DNA of 64,000 nucleotides, from the NCBI GenBank assembly GCA_001599815.1, contig BCIA01000004.1:4428082-4492081 (forward strand), read 5' to 3'. Position 1 is the stretch's first letter; every line of letters begins with the position of its first letter. The DNA comes from Furcasterigmium furcatum (taxonomy: Eukaryota; Ascomycota; Sordariomycetes; Glomerellales; Plectosphaerellaceae). The position numbers were made by a program, and so were the translations under genes. Shown here in pieces: positions 45,368-55,530 of the stretch. A model generated the notes under the pieces. It had not been told where the DNA came from, searched no databases, and worked only from the letters and a program-made list of their open reading frames with translations.

Positions 45368-45826
45368 CGCGGGCAGCTATTGTTGGTGGCTTGGTACCGT
45401 CAATCCCATGCCGAAGGCAAAGAGAAGCTCTTGTAGGGGAGGTTGCGCTGGGTGTGCCGAGTCGGATCGCGGTGAAGGTAAAGGCGGGAGGATAATGTCG
45501 GCTTTTGGAGGCTGTTGGAGATTGACCCTGCAACTTTTTCTCGGAGATCAGTCCTGCGTCATTGAGCACCGAGGTTACAGCGCACTTGGATCTTTTGGGG
45601 GAAGGGTGATCCACTGAAGCGGGCAGGGGGTTGCAGTGGGGGCTTATCTTATCAGCCTGGAGGTCCGGGGATGCATTTTCGAGGTTCTGACAAGTCTGTC
45701 GCGACATCATCTGTCATCCGATACACCTCACGAAGACCTAGCCACCCACGACATTGCGCCCTCAATGCGGTGACCTGACACTACACTGAGAGAGAGTCTC
45801 CTGTAGTCTCAAGACCAGACCTGGAA
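45368..45826. promoter_or_regulatory. Divergent promoter between DIC1 and mitochondrial PheRS
   Basis: A 459-base region between two divergent genes for mitochondrial proteins, which could allow shared control. No specific site is recognised. Confidence 0.4.
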
Positions 45827-47360
45827 ATGCAGCTCCCGAGGAATGCGGCCGCGCAATTGCGCCGGTTCGCCCAGGGAACTTCCTCAACGCTGAGGACGAG
45901 ATCATGCCAAACTCCTTTCCTGGCGCGACAACCCTGGAGGAGGACTCTGAGTTCGAGTATGTCGCATCTGGATTCTCGAGTGACAGACAGAATTATCTAA
46001 CGTACCAGGCCCCTCCATGCTTTCGAAGACACCCAGCCTGAAGTCTGTCGAGATTAATGGCAAGTCGTACAACACAGACCCCTGGTTCAACGCCTCCCCG
46101 AACGTGCTCGAGGCAACATCGAGAAAGCTGCATCTGCAGAAGGACCATCCCATCTACATCACGAGACAGATTATTCAGTCTCAGTTCCCGGAACCTACAT
46201 ACAAATACTACAACTCCTTCGACCCCGTCGTATCGACTGAGCAGAACTTCGACTCTCTCGGGTTCCCAGCAGATCACCCCGGAAGGGCACGATCTGATAC
46301 ATATTACATCAATGAGAAGACTCTTCTGAGGACGCACACGAGTGCCCACCAGGCGCAAACTTTCAAAGAGAACCTCAGCGAGGGCTACCTCATCAGCGCC
46401 GATGTCTACCGCCGGGATGCCATCGACAGGAGCCATTACCCAGCCTTCCACCAGATGGAGGGTGCGCGCATGTGGGATCGTACCGACTACCCCGAGGGCA
46501 AGATGGCAGACGCCATTTGGGCAGACTTGGACAAGCTCCCCAAGCACGATGTCAAGGTCGAGGATCCCAACCCACCCTTTCACCCCGAGCGCAACCCCCT
46601 CCAGTCCGCGCACCACTCGCCCGCCGAGGCAGAAGCCATTGCGGCCCACCTCAAGCGCTCCATCGAGCTCATGGTCGTCGAAATATTCTCCAGGGCCAAG
46701 GCCGCTGCCGCCAAGGCCGACCCAGACTTCAAGGACGAACCCCTCCGGATGCGCTGGGTCGAGGCATACTTCCCCTTCACCAGCCCCAGCTGGGAGCTCG
46801 AGGTCTACTACGCCGGCGACTGGCTCGAGTGCCTCGGTTCGGGCGTCGTCAAACACGACCTCTTCGCTAACGCCGGCGTGCCCAACAAGCTCGGCTGGGC
46901 GTTCGGCATCGGCCTCGACCGCATCGCCATGCTCCTCTTCCAGATCCCCGATATCCGCCTCTTCTGGTCCCGCGACGAGCGGTTCCTGAGCCAGTTCGCC
47001 GGCGTATCCGACAATCTCGCCTCGCTGCGCCGCTTCGTGCCCTTCTCAAAGCACCCCGCGTGTCCCAAGGACGTGTCGTTCTGGCTGCGCTCCGTCTCTT
47101 CCGCCGGGGGCAACACCAAGGCCGCCGCGGATTTCCACGAGAACGACTTCATGGAGCTGGTGCGTGATGTCGCCGGTGACCGGGTCGAAGACGTCAGCCT
47201 CGTGGACGAGTTCACCCACCCCAAGACGGGACGGAAGAGCATGTGCTATCGCGTCAACTACCGCAGCCTCGAGCGGACGCTGACCAACGAGGAGACGAAC
47301 GAGCTTCACGCCGAGGTGATCAAGATGCTGGTCGAGAAGCACGGGGTCGAGATCCGGTGA
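45827..47360 (+). CDS. MSF1: Phenylalanyl-tRNA synthetase, mitochondrial
   Basis: Two exons (45827-45956 and 46009-47360) give 493 residues. This is the monomeric mitochondrial enzyme that charges tRNA-Phe in the matrix. An Arg-rich presequence (MQLPRNAAAQLRRFAQGTSS) precedes the class II catalytic domain: HPIYITRQIIQSQF, motif 2 region (YRRDAIDRSHYPAFHQMEG), and motif 3 (GWAFGIGLDRIAMLLFQIPD). The C-terminal ferredoxin-fold anticodon-binding domain (FDX-ACB) is seen from KHPACPKDVSFWL to the end, with ELVRDVAGDRVEDVSLVDEF and MCYRVNYRSLERTLTNEE. The intron splits a serine codon (A/GC) with a TCTAAC branch. Length is close to that of fungal homologues. Confidence 0.95.
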
Positions 47361-47681
47361 GGACTCGCTGTACCACAACGTGTTGACATGTATCACCACT
47401 TCATTGTACAACATCACTGTCAAAATATCACAGAGTTCTAGATCAAACATGTGTCAAAATGCCTGTTGATTCTACGGCTTCCGTGCCGTACTAAGCCCTG
47501 ATATAGTAGTACAGAGGGACCATTCCCACCGTTCCGGACGTGTCCTGATCCGGAGCGTAATTTTTCCCAAAACGCCGCACTGCAATGCTATCGAATGAAA
47601 AAGTAGCATGAGCATCCCCCATGCTATGCCATGTTAACCATGCCGAGGTTCACCAGAACGCCGTTTCCCTGAATCAAGAGC
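47361..47681. other. Convergent 3' region
   Basis: 321 bases between the 3' ends of the PheRS and calcipressin genes. Nothing is seen. Confidence 0.5.
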
Positions 47682-48467
47682 CTACGCATCGTGCATCAGC
47701 TCCACTGGCGGCCTTGGGGTATGAGCCAAGATGGGCTTCCCCGGCAGCTTCACCGGCTCGTCTGTCATGTCCTCAAGACAGATGGCCGGCAGGCCGGCGC
47801 CGGGGCTAGCGGCGTGCGCATCGGGCTGGTAGAGCAGGGTGGAGCTCCGGCTGCGCGTGGTCTTGGACCCGTCGACAGGGGAGATGGGGGTGTCGACGCC
47901 GTCCGCGGCGCTGGCTGCGTTGGCCTCATGGCGCAGCTTTGCCAGGGCGTCCGCCAGGTCCTCCGCGTGCACCTGCTTGTTCGGGGCGTCCTCGAGGCGC
48001 ATCTCCCAGCCATGCGGGGGGGAGGGGGGCGGGGAGATGAAGAAGAGCTTTCCGGCGTCGGGGAGAGCGAGGTGACAGTCGGCAGGATCGATGGGTGTGG
48101 GGGCGCCGAAGTAGACGCGGACGGTGTTGCCGAGGACGGACTCGCCATCCCAGACCTGGCGGACGGCGATAGCGGCGTCGTCGTCGTAGAAGGAGACGAC
48201 GATGCGCCGGAACGACTTGAGAGGGGCCCAGGCATGGATGGGGGCAGACTGAGTGACGAGGTCGCGGATGGTCTGGAGGTTGTCGGGGCGGAAGATGGCC
48301 GGGTCTTGGAGGTTGGTGAAGAGGAGGGTGTTGGAGGGAGGAGTCGGCTGGACCAGCGGCGGAAGGGAGGAGAGATCGAGGGTCAGGGACTTGTTTGAGC
48401 CGGAGGAGCGACGGGAGGACAGCGAGGGGGGTTTCGCTGCCAGCGTGGGCGATGACTGCTGAGCCAT
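47682..48467 (-). CDS. RCN1: Calcipressin (regulator of calcineurin, RCAN family)
   Basis: Single exon of 261 residues. Calcipressins bind and modulate the phosphatase calcineurin in the cytosol. After a Ser/Pro-rich N-terminus, an RRM-like domain runs from NTLLFTNLQDPAIF to GNTVRVYFG (about 45-121). The family hallmark Ser/Pro motif is KLFFISPPPSPPHGW (140-154). The C-terminus has the PxIxIT-like LPAICLED and the KPILAHTPRPPVEL block that touches the calcineurin active site in relatives. All expected elements are present, so the gene looks functional. The start is the only ATG that keeps the N-terminal region. Confidence 0.93.
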   Translation of the reverse strand: MAQQSSPTLAAKPPSLSSRRSSGSNKSLTLDLSSLPPLVQPTPPSNTLLFTNLQDPAIFRPDNLQTIRDLVTQSAPIHAWAPLKSFRRIVVSFYDDDAAIAVRQVWDGESVLGNTVRVYFGAPTPIDPADCHLALPDAGKLFFISPPPSPPHGWEMRLEDAPNKQVHAEDLADALAKLRHEANAASAADGVDTPISPVDGSKTTRSRSSTLLYQPDAHAASPGAGLPAICLEDMTDEPVKLPGKPILAHTPRPPVELMHDA

Positions 48468-50375
48468 GATGACTGAATGTGGTTGTAGTTGCGCGGGGTT
48501 GTTGTAGAGGGAGGATCTCGTCGTAGCGGCGCCTATGGGAGTTGCGATGTAGAAGGCGAGCTTGTCATCAACTGCGATGTGGGGTTATGCGCCGGTGATA
48601 TGTGATCGTGCTTGGCAAAAGTGGGAGTGCCGTGTAGTGTCAGGTTGAAGGAAGAAAGGTGCAAAAGCTGGGGAAAGGTAGTGTGCCGGAGCTGCCACCA
48701 ACCTATAAGTACGATCTGGGAGTGCGGTGGTGATGTTGCGAGGGGACGAAAGCGGGACGTGGAGGCAGTGTTCAACGATTGTGGAGTATGAAGAAGGACG
48801 GGAATTTGAATGCGAGGTCGTGAGGTGGCGCTTCCTGACTCTCGGGACGGGACTCTCACTGGGCCCGGGCGCGCCCTGTGCGAATATAGTGGTGGATCCA
48901 CCAAAGGAGGCGGAGCCCTGCATCAGCGGCTATTTCATTGGATATGAGACCCGGATGAGGAAAGGCCACATTGAAGGAGGAAATGGTCGGACACAGGGAG
49001 GATTCTGGGTCTGACAGGGTTAGAGCGGCTTTGAACGGGCCCGGGCTCCCTCAGTGGGAGAGGAAGGCGCAACTTGACCACACTCAGTGGAGTGTCAGGG
49101 GGAAAGCCCGCCGGTGATCTCTCAAGCCACTGTCAAAGCCAGGAACGCGCACTCAGCTTCGCCCGCGAGCAAGCGTCATTGCCTCCCTCGCGTTTCCGTG
49201 CCTCCGCCGTGTCCGAGATCCCCGGCCTGACAAGAAAGAAGCCTTGCCCTCGGATTTGTTGAAGAGGGCTGTGCAAGGAAAAATTGGTTTGGTCGGGTGT
49301 TGAATTGTCGAAGTGTCTAGAACCAGGCGATGATCGCCACCTCAGAGAGCCATTCAAGCTGCCTGGGGCTTGGCCGTTCCTGGTGGCGGCTCCGTTCGTG
49401 CAGTCGGTCTCTGACTAGTGCTGTTAGAACATCCATGAATGACAGTTTCGGGCGACATCCGGGCTGCTTGTCGATCACCCTCCCCAGACTGTCAAACCGC
49501 GGATATCCCAACCCCCTTTCTCAGGCCTGCTTGGCTAAGTCTTCAATGGTGAAGCACTCTGGCGACAGCTCCGAGATTCGTTTGGAGTTTTTGGCCGAGC
49601 CACAATTACCGCCTTTCCCATTGGCCTGACTGGCCCCAGTCGGTGGTTGTTCCCAGGATGACGTCGATGGCCGCTTCGTCGTCACCCAATGGCTGAGCCT
49701 CCCGGACTGTTTGTAGTCGTCCTCTTCCCAACAACCGCCAGCCTTCCGGTATCATCGTCCACGCGCCCGTGGCATCTGACCTCCTCGTCAGACTTATTCT
49801 TCCTCCTTGAAGCTGAGAAACGACACGGTGTTATCGTCTGATCTGTCTCCTTTGCCCACAAGAAACGCAACCGGCAAATAGTCTGTGACGCTTGGAGGCC
49901 CAAGGAGGCTGTGCTCCCCTCTCGGCGTGCGGTGGACGCCGGCTTCTCCATGGCTCGACCGATCCCAGCAGGTACCGATGCCGTGCTCGTGCTGCCAGAA
50001 GAAGTACGTCGCTTTGTCACTGGGAACAGCTTCGCCTCCTCGTGGCAGCCGTGCACAGAGAGGGCCCAAGGCTCTCATGCAGGTACACTCAACAACAGGG
50101 TCGGGCCCGACAGCGAGGGCGCAGACGCCGCAGCACACGATTGAGACCATGTCGGCATATCTAACTAAGTACGAGTAAGGTGGTATAAGTCAACCGACTG
50201 TCGGTATTCCGTCTCATGCCTCGTCTGGCTGTGCTGCGCCCCATACTCAACGGCGTCTGGAATCCAGACTTCTAATGCCCCGATCTGCCTCATGCGTCTC
50301 ATTGTCCGCACCTACAGCAACCACTGCCCATCATGCCTCGAAAACTTGCCAGCATCACCCCGCCAGCGCCCTACC
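48468..50375. other. Intergenic, calcipressin promoter, 1.9 kb
   Basis: Between two minus-strand genes. Several overlapping open frames under 125 codons (near 48530-49010 and 49680-50180) lie on both strands with no domain or splice logic. No RNA gene was recognised. Confidence 0.4.
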
Positions 50376-51945
50376 CTACGGCCTCCTCCTGAGATAATAC
50401 TCCTGTACGAGACGCGAAACCCCCTTCAGCCCAGCATAGCCTCCCACCCCCACCACGCTCGTCACCAACGCCAGCGTCAAGATCGTCCTCACCTCATACG
50501 CCCTGGCCGCCTTGCGTAGGTCATTCCACTGTTCCGCCTCCTCGGGCGTACCCATGTGTGTCGCGATCATCTCCAACGTTGGCACATACTGGAACTCAAA
50601 GCTCGTCTCCTTCCCCATCGCGCCCATCTTCTTGTTGTGTACCGTGAAATTGTACAGCGTCTTCTGCAGTCGCCGGATCCGCAGCTCGTCCAGCCAGGGC
50701 ACCATCCTATGCGAGTAGCTCATGGTCATGAAGAACAGACAGTTCCCCAGGACGAGCAACTTGTATAGCGCCGAGGGTTCCTCGATCGCTAGACGCCGCG
50801 AGAGCTCGCTCCCGTTGAGCCAGTACGTCTCGGCCGCGAGGAAGGACCGCGAGACGTACGCCGGCGGCTGGTTTGCCAGCGCTGTCAAAACGTTGTTCGC
50901 GAGGGTCTGCGACGTGTTGGTCGGGTCGATCTCGGACAGCAGAAGGGACTCCATTGTCAGCTTGGCCGTCTTGCGATCCTTGAACCAGTCTGTCGGGGCA
51001 CCGATGACGTGGGCAATGTACCGCCACAGCATTAGGTAGTCATCCTGCTCCTGAACGGAGGGGAAGATGCCCTGCCTCGGGAGGCCCATGTATAGCAGCA
51101 GTGCTGAGAAGGTCGAGATGGTGCCAGCGGAGTCGAGATCGTTCACCGGGATGCCGTACTCTTCCACATCATAATAGCCCTCCTTTCGGGCAGCGAGAGC
51201 CATGACGCGGTGTCGGACGGCGGTATGGAGGAGGCGGACTCGTAGAGTCGAGTTGAAGCCCACGCCGCCGGGCTGGATGGCCTCGAGAGACTGGGTTGCC
51301 TGGAGGGTATGCTGGAAAGTCTCCAGAAGCCGTTTCCGGGATTGCCTGACCGAAAACCCGCCCGTGCGGCCGAGAACCTCGACCACACGGCGAGTGGCCA
51401 TGCCGCCCACTAGGGACTGAAAAGTGAGCTGCGCCACGGATTAGCTTGTGACGATTCTTCCCCCTCACGCCTTCAGCTTGCTGCCAGAAGGGACTACGTA
51501 CTGCGATGATGGAAGGGCCGGAATATCGCAAGAACACCTTCTGCCCTCGCTCGACTTGCGCCCAGTCAACCCATTCCGGGACTGTGTTGGCCTGCTTCCA
51601 TAGCCGCCCAATCACCTCATCTGTCTGGGCATGCTCCTTGATGAGAGCCACGAGGTCACGTTGAGGCCTCTTCTTCTCCGCTTCTGCGCTGGGGGGCATG
51701 CCGCTCGTCTCGCTTGATGTTGCTTGAGACGGTAGAGGAGGCGGAGGGGAGATTTCGTCAAGGCGGTTGAGAGCGTCTTCGGCGACTGTGTCGTAGGTAA
51801 ACATCATAGGCCGCATCTCCTCCGTCGTGAGATGCTCTGGCGTCCACTCAAACTCGTAGCCCCAGACCCGGCGCCAGTTCTCCCCTCTGTGGCGAAACAG
51901 GGGCTCCAAGGCCTCCGGGACCATTTGAGAGAAGGCTGTCGACAT
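50376..51945 (-). CDS. MPAB/Lcp-type oxygenase domain protein (DUF2236)
   Basis: Two exons (51945-51502 and 51428-50376) join in phase 0 and give 498 residues. The protein resembles fungal members of the family that holds ER-bound oxygenase MpaB (mycophenolic acid pathway) and bacterial rubber oxygenase Lcp, which use a b-type haem. Features: GQKVFLRYSGPSIIA-LTFQSLVGGMATRRVVEVL near 140-165, the helical core with RLLHTAVRHRVM and IPVNDLDSAGTISTFSALLL, LWRYIAHVIGAP, and a hydrophobic C-terminal helix (TILTLALVTSVVGVGGYAGL) that may anchor it in a membrane. Histidines in LLHTAVRHRV and YIAHVIG are candidates for haem ligands by analogy. The substrate is unknown, and no biosynthetic cluster surrounds it. 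Confidence 0.8.
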
Positions 51946-53033
51946 GGTAATGTGTTGTGTGCCAGCGACAAAATTTGGACCAAGTATGGACAGGTAGCCT
52001 CTAAATCATGCGAGTCGCAACATGGAGCCGGTGTTGAAGGCGTGGTCTTGGTTATAAACCAAGTTCGGCGCCTTGGAAACTACCGAGACGTCAGGATATC
52101 GAGCATCTCCAGAGCCGGCAGAGAGATGTTGGGCTCGACAAGAGGGCGCACATGAATCCATGAAGCAGGGATAATAGCAAGAACGGGGGACCGACCGAGG
52201 TCACCTTCGCAGTTGATGAACGGCCATGAGGAGACGAGAACGAGGTGGTCTCCCAATCTGGATAATGACGACCACACTGGAAGGGTTGGCGTTGGGGCTC
52301 TGGCGAATCACAGCTCAGGCCTAACCTGCGCTCTTGGGGGATCCCTTCGGACTCGCCCAAGACCCCGGATCTTTGGAGAAATGGCCCAGTCGGGGGATTG
52401 GGATTTGCATCTGGGGAGTGGTGGTGAGGCATCACATGGATGAGTTGCACGCCTAATGGGAAGCCCCCACGATGCTTCCGCTCAATTGCCGCCGATATGA
52501 CCCCATGACGAGGCTTTTTCTCCGAGAGCTGGGGCAAGAGTGTGAGCATGTGAAGCAGATGACACCGCGGCAGGGCTGGGAACTCGTGAACTGCGACAGA
52601 CAAGTGTCGATCGACGTCCTCGGACTGTTGCCTTGCAGGCATGATTTCTAGCCCTTCCGCGCTCGGAGTATAGGCTAAGTAGCCACTATCACGGTGCTGC
52701 CATGTGGTTGCACTATGACGGGCGCAAAACACTGGTGGGTGAGGAAGACTGTTCTGGCTTTTCTGTCCTCCCAACTTCTTCATGTTGATGGAAGACGAAG
52801 CTTGACGCTAATGCGGGGACGGGATCCAAGTAGTACTAAAGCACGGACCACCTTCGGCCCTCGATGACAGTGGAGGGTCCAGTTGCAGTGGTCCGAGCGC
52901 CCTGCCAATTTGGATGCATTGAAGTCCTGTCGCGCGACCGAATGGAACTTTTCTTCACCAAATTCGCCGTCATCAAGCGGACTCCTTTCCACCACTAGAC
53001 ATCACCATTTCACTGGCCCTGCGCTCGATCAAG
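51946..53033. other. Divergent intergenic with an unsupported 230-codon ORF
   Basis: Between the MPAB-type gene (-) and RRG9 (+). A minus-strand frame from an ATG at 52783 runs 230 codons to 52091. Its product is His/Pro/Ser-rich with no domain I recognise, and it would lie in the 5' flank of the oxygenase gene. It is the longest unexplained ATG frame in the intergenic DNA, but composition does not make it convincing. Confidence 0.35.
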
Positions 53034-53888
53034 ATGTTCTGCTCCTGCCGAACAGCTCCTCTGAGACTTTTTGTCAATAGCCTGGCTCAATTGCATATCT
53101 CCGAAGCGGCGGCCATCCGAACCACACCCTTCCTCCCCCAAGCCCCGAAACCCGTACTGGCGAAAAGAGCCGCCTTCTCGACGACAGCACGGTACCGAGA
53201 TGATTCGCACACTCTGCTGAAGGGCGAGGGGCAATCCTCTCGGGTTGAGGACACATCGGAGTCCATACCAGCTCAGGAGCAGGAGTCTCGTGTGGCAAGG
53301 TCTGGTGGTGCCATCACCGCTGAGGATTTTGCAGCATCACCATCCACCTACACCACAGCTTCCTCCTACAAAAAGGTTCGGGCAAAGACCTCGAGGAAGC
53401 CGTCCGCCAGCGCCTCCTCCTTTTCCACCCCACCGCCGCCTCTGGGGTCCTGGCAGTCCCAGAAATCCGCTCTCAAAGAAAAGTTCCCGGACGGCTGGCG
53501 ACCCCTGAAGCGTCTCTCTCCTGATGCTATCGCCGGCATTCGGGCGCTCCACACGCAATTCCCAGACGAATACACGACGCCCGTGCTGGCGCGGCAGTTC
53601 GAGGTGTCGCCCGAGGCAATCCGCCGAATCCTCAAGAGCAAGTGGACGCCAACGGCGGATGAGGAGGAGCAGCGTCAGGAGCGGTGGTTCCGGCGCGGCA
53701 AGAGCGTGTGGTCGCGATATGCTGAGCTCGGCATGAAGCCTCCGCAGAAGTGGCGGAGGGAGGGCGTCACGAGGGATCCGACGTGGCACGAGAAGCGCCA
53801 GGCAGCGATCATGCGGAGGAGACAGGAGGAGGAAAAGGAAGGCGCGGGGGCAACACTGCACCGGAGGCTGGGAGCCGCAATCATGTGA
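53034..53888 (+). CDS. RRG9: Required for respiratory growth protein 9 (neugrin family), mitochondrial
   Basis: Single exon of 284 residues. The N-terminus (MFCSCRTAPLRLFVNSLAQL, then KRAAFSTTARYRDD) looks like a mitochondrial presequence. The neugrin/Rrg9 domain is clear: ALKEKFPDGWRPLKRLSPDA, IAGIRALHTQFPDEYTTPVL, and the helix-turn-helix-like ARQFEVSPEAIRRILKSKW. A Lys/Arg/Glu-rich tail follows (WHEKRQAAIMRRRQEEEKE). In yeast Rrg9 is needed for respiratory growth and mitochondrial genome upkeep; animal neugrin acts in 16S rRNA pseudouridylation. Which role applies in filamentous fungi is unknown. The start is the first ATG of the open frame. Confidence 0.92.
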   Translation: MFCSCRTAPLRLFVNSLAQLHISEAAAIRTTPFLPQAPKPVLAKRAAFSTTARYRDDSHTLLKGEGQSSRVEDTSESIPAQEQESRVARSGGAITAEDFAASPSTYTTASSYKKVRAKTSRKPSASASSFSTPPPPLGSWQSQKSALKEKFPDGWRPLKRLSPDAIAGIRALHTQFPDEYTTPVLARQFEVSPEAIRRILKSKWTPTADEEEQRQERWFRRGKSVWSRYAELGMKPPQKWRREGVTRDPTWHEKRQAAIMRRRQEEEKEGAGATLHRRLGAAIM

Positions 53889-55530
53889 GATGATGCCAGC
53901 CTGCGGCAAGGTCACTATTCCTTGGGTTCACCCTGGACTAGAGTGCCTCACTGAGACGTCATTTGGCAGGCGGAGTGCTAGATCAGAGCAGCACTGCAAG
54001 CTTGAGAGATTGGAGCAAACATGGCGCTGTTCTGGCGAGACCCAGATCTGATATCGGCCAAGCAACCAGCCAGGACCTCAAACTCACCGTTGTACGATCG
54101 CCGATTGTACCTATGTATATTACCACTTGTATCACCAGATCACCAAGCATGAGACCGCACAAGGCAATGCAACCACTCACCCCACCATTCTTGAAATGCC
54201 GGACGGGACGTCTTATCAGACTATGCTATCACAACGCTCTAGCTCTCCACAAGAGAAAACTGGCAGCGCGACCTGACGTGACGCGAACCCCAGCACATTG
54301 ATAGGAGATGAAGATGTACCGCCCAGCAAGGGCGAACCTCAATCGAGCAAGCCTCGTCACACGCCGGGGGCCGTGGCCGGGGGCCCTGGTCCAGCTCATT
54401 TCAAGCATCCAGTTCTGGTAACGGTGATTGCCTCATGTATTGCATGATGCGTCAAAGAGAGAGCTTCCTGAAAAGATGTGTCTTGTCGCCGATAAGTTGA
54501 AAAATTGGCATATCAGAAAGCGATCGATCACGGAAAGCGCCGCCTCGACGGAAAGCATGGAGAGATGCGGCGATCGAGTCGTTGCGTTGCCCCATCAACG
54601 GGTCATCCCGAACTTGAAGACTTGAGGGCAGTTAGTTCATTGGCCAAAAAGTTGAGTCGTGGTGGGTTGACCCCGACAACCTCAAGTCGTTCCAACCATG
54701 GCGCAGGCTGGATGCTGCTGAAGGAGGAGAGCAGACATCGAAACGGATGCTTTCTCACAGACGTGGTCTCCCAAACCGCCCGATTTGTGAGAAATTCGGC
54801 ATCGAGCCTCACGATCCCACGAGCAATGCTGCTTCCTGCTTGCTGCCTTGACGCATAGATTGCATAAATTCAGTGGTGCATCACCTGGGAGCGGTATAAC
54901 CCCCTGAGCTAATCGCAGGGCTTACGTACATAAACAAACGACAGGCACACGGCCAGCTCCACCCCCCTGAGTTGACGCTTTGATCACCGGCCAGGGGCCC
55001 AAATTGGGAGGCTTTGGGGTTCCTTGGGGTGTCCGTGCAGGCGTTTCCAACAGCTCTGGTCCCTGTTAGCTCGTCCTCGAAGCTGACCGACCGGTGGTGG
55101 GAAGGAACGAAGGTTTTACCTGCCAACTCGTCGGCCTCATCGTCAACTTCCACCCTCACCGTTCTCAACGCCATCCGGCCATTCCACTCTTTCGCCTCGG
55201 ATTCTTCACCAAACCTGCCTCGGACTCCTTTCTCTTGATGTCGCTGTACGTGCCTGCTCTTTGGTAGAAAGGATCAAGTTCAATTGGCCCCTTTGCTGAC
55301 TGGATCTCTGCTCAGCTTTTCGATCCCTTGGACTGTCGGCGGATCCTTTACCAGAACGCCCTCACAATCTTTGTCCCGGGACGACACCTCTGTTCCCCAC
55401 CCAGCCATTCATTCTCCGACCTCTTCTCGATCCTCTCAAGACCCTTTCATCGACATTCGGTCCTTATCTAGAAAAAGAGACTCTGCGATCGACGTCTGAC
55501 CGCCCCTACCACCCACCCCATGGCGACAAG
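53889..55530. other. Intergenic, upstream of the WD40 gene
   Basis: 1.64 kb with no supported gene. The last 300 bases before the WD40 start are C/T-rich, as in a fungal leader. Open frames near 54500-54860 and 55014-55499 have no features. Confidence 0.45.
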
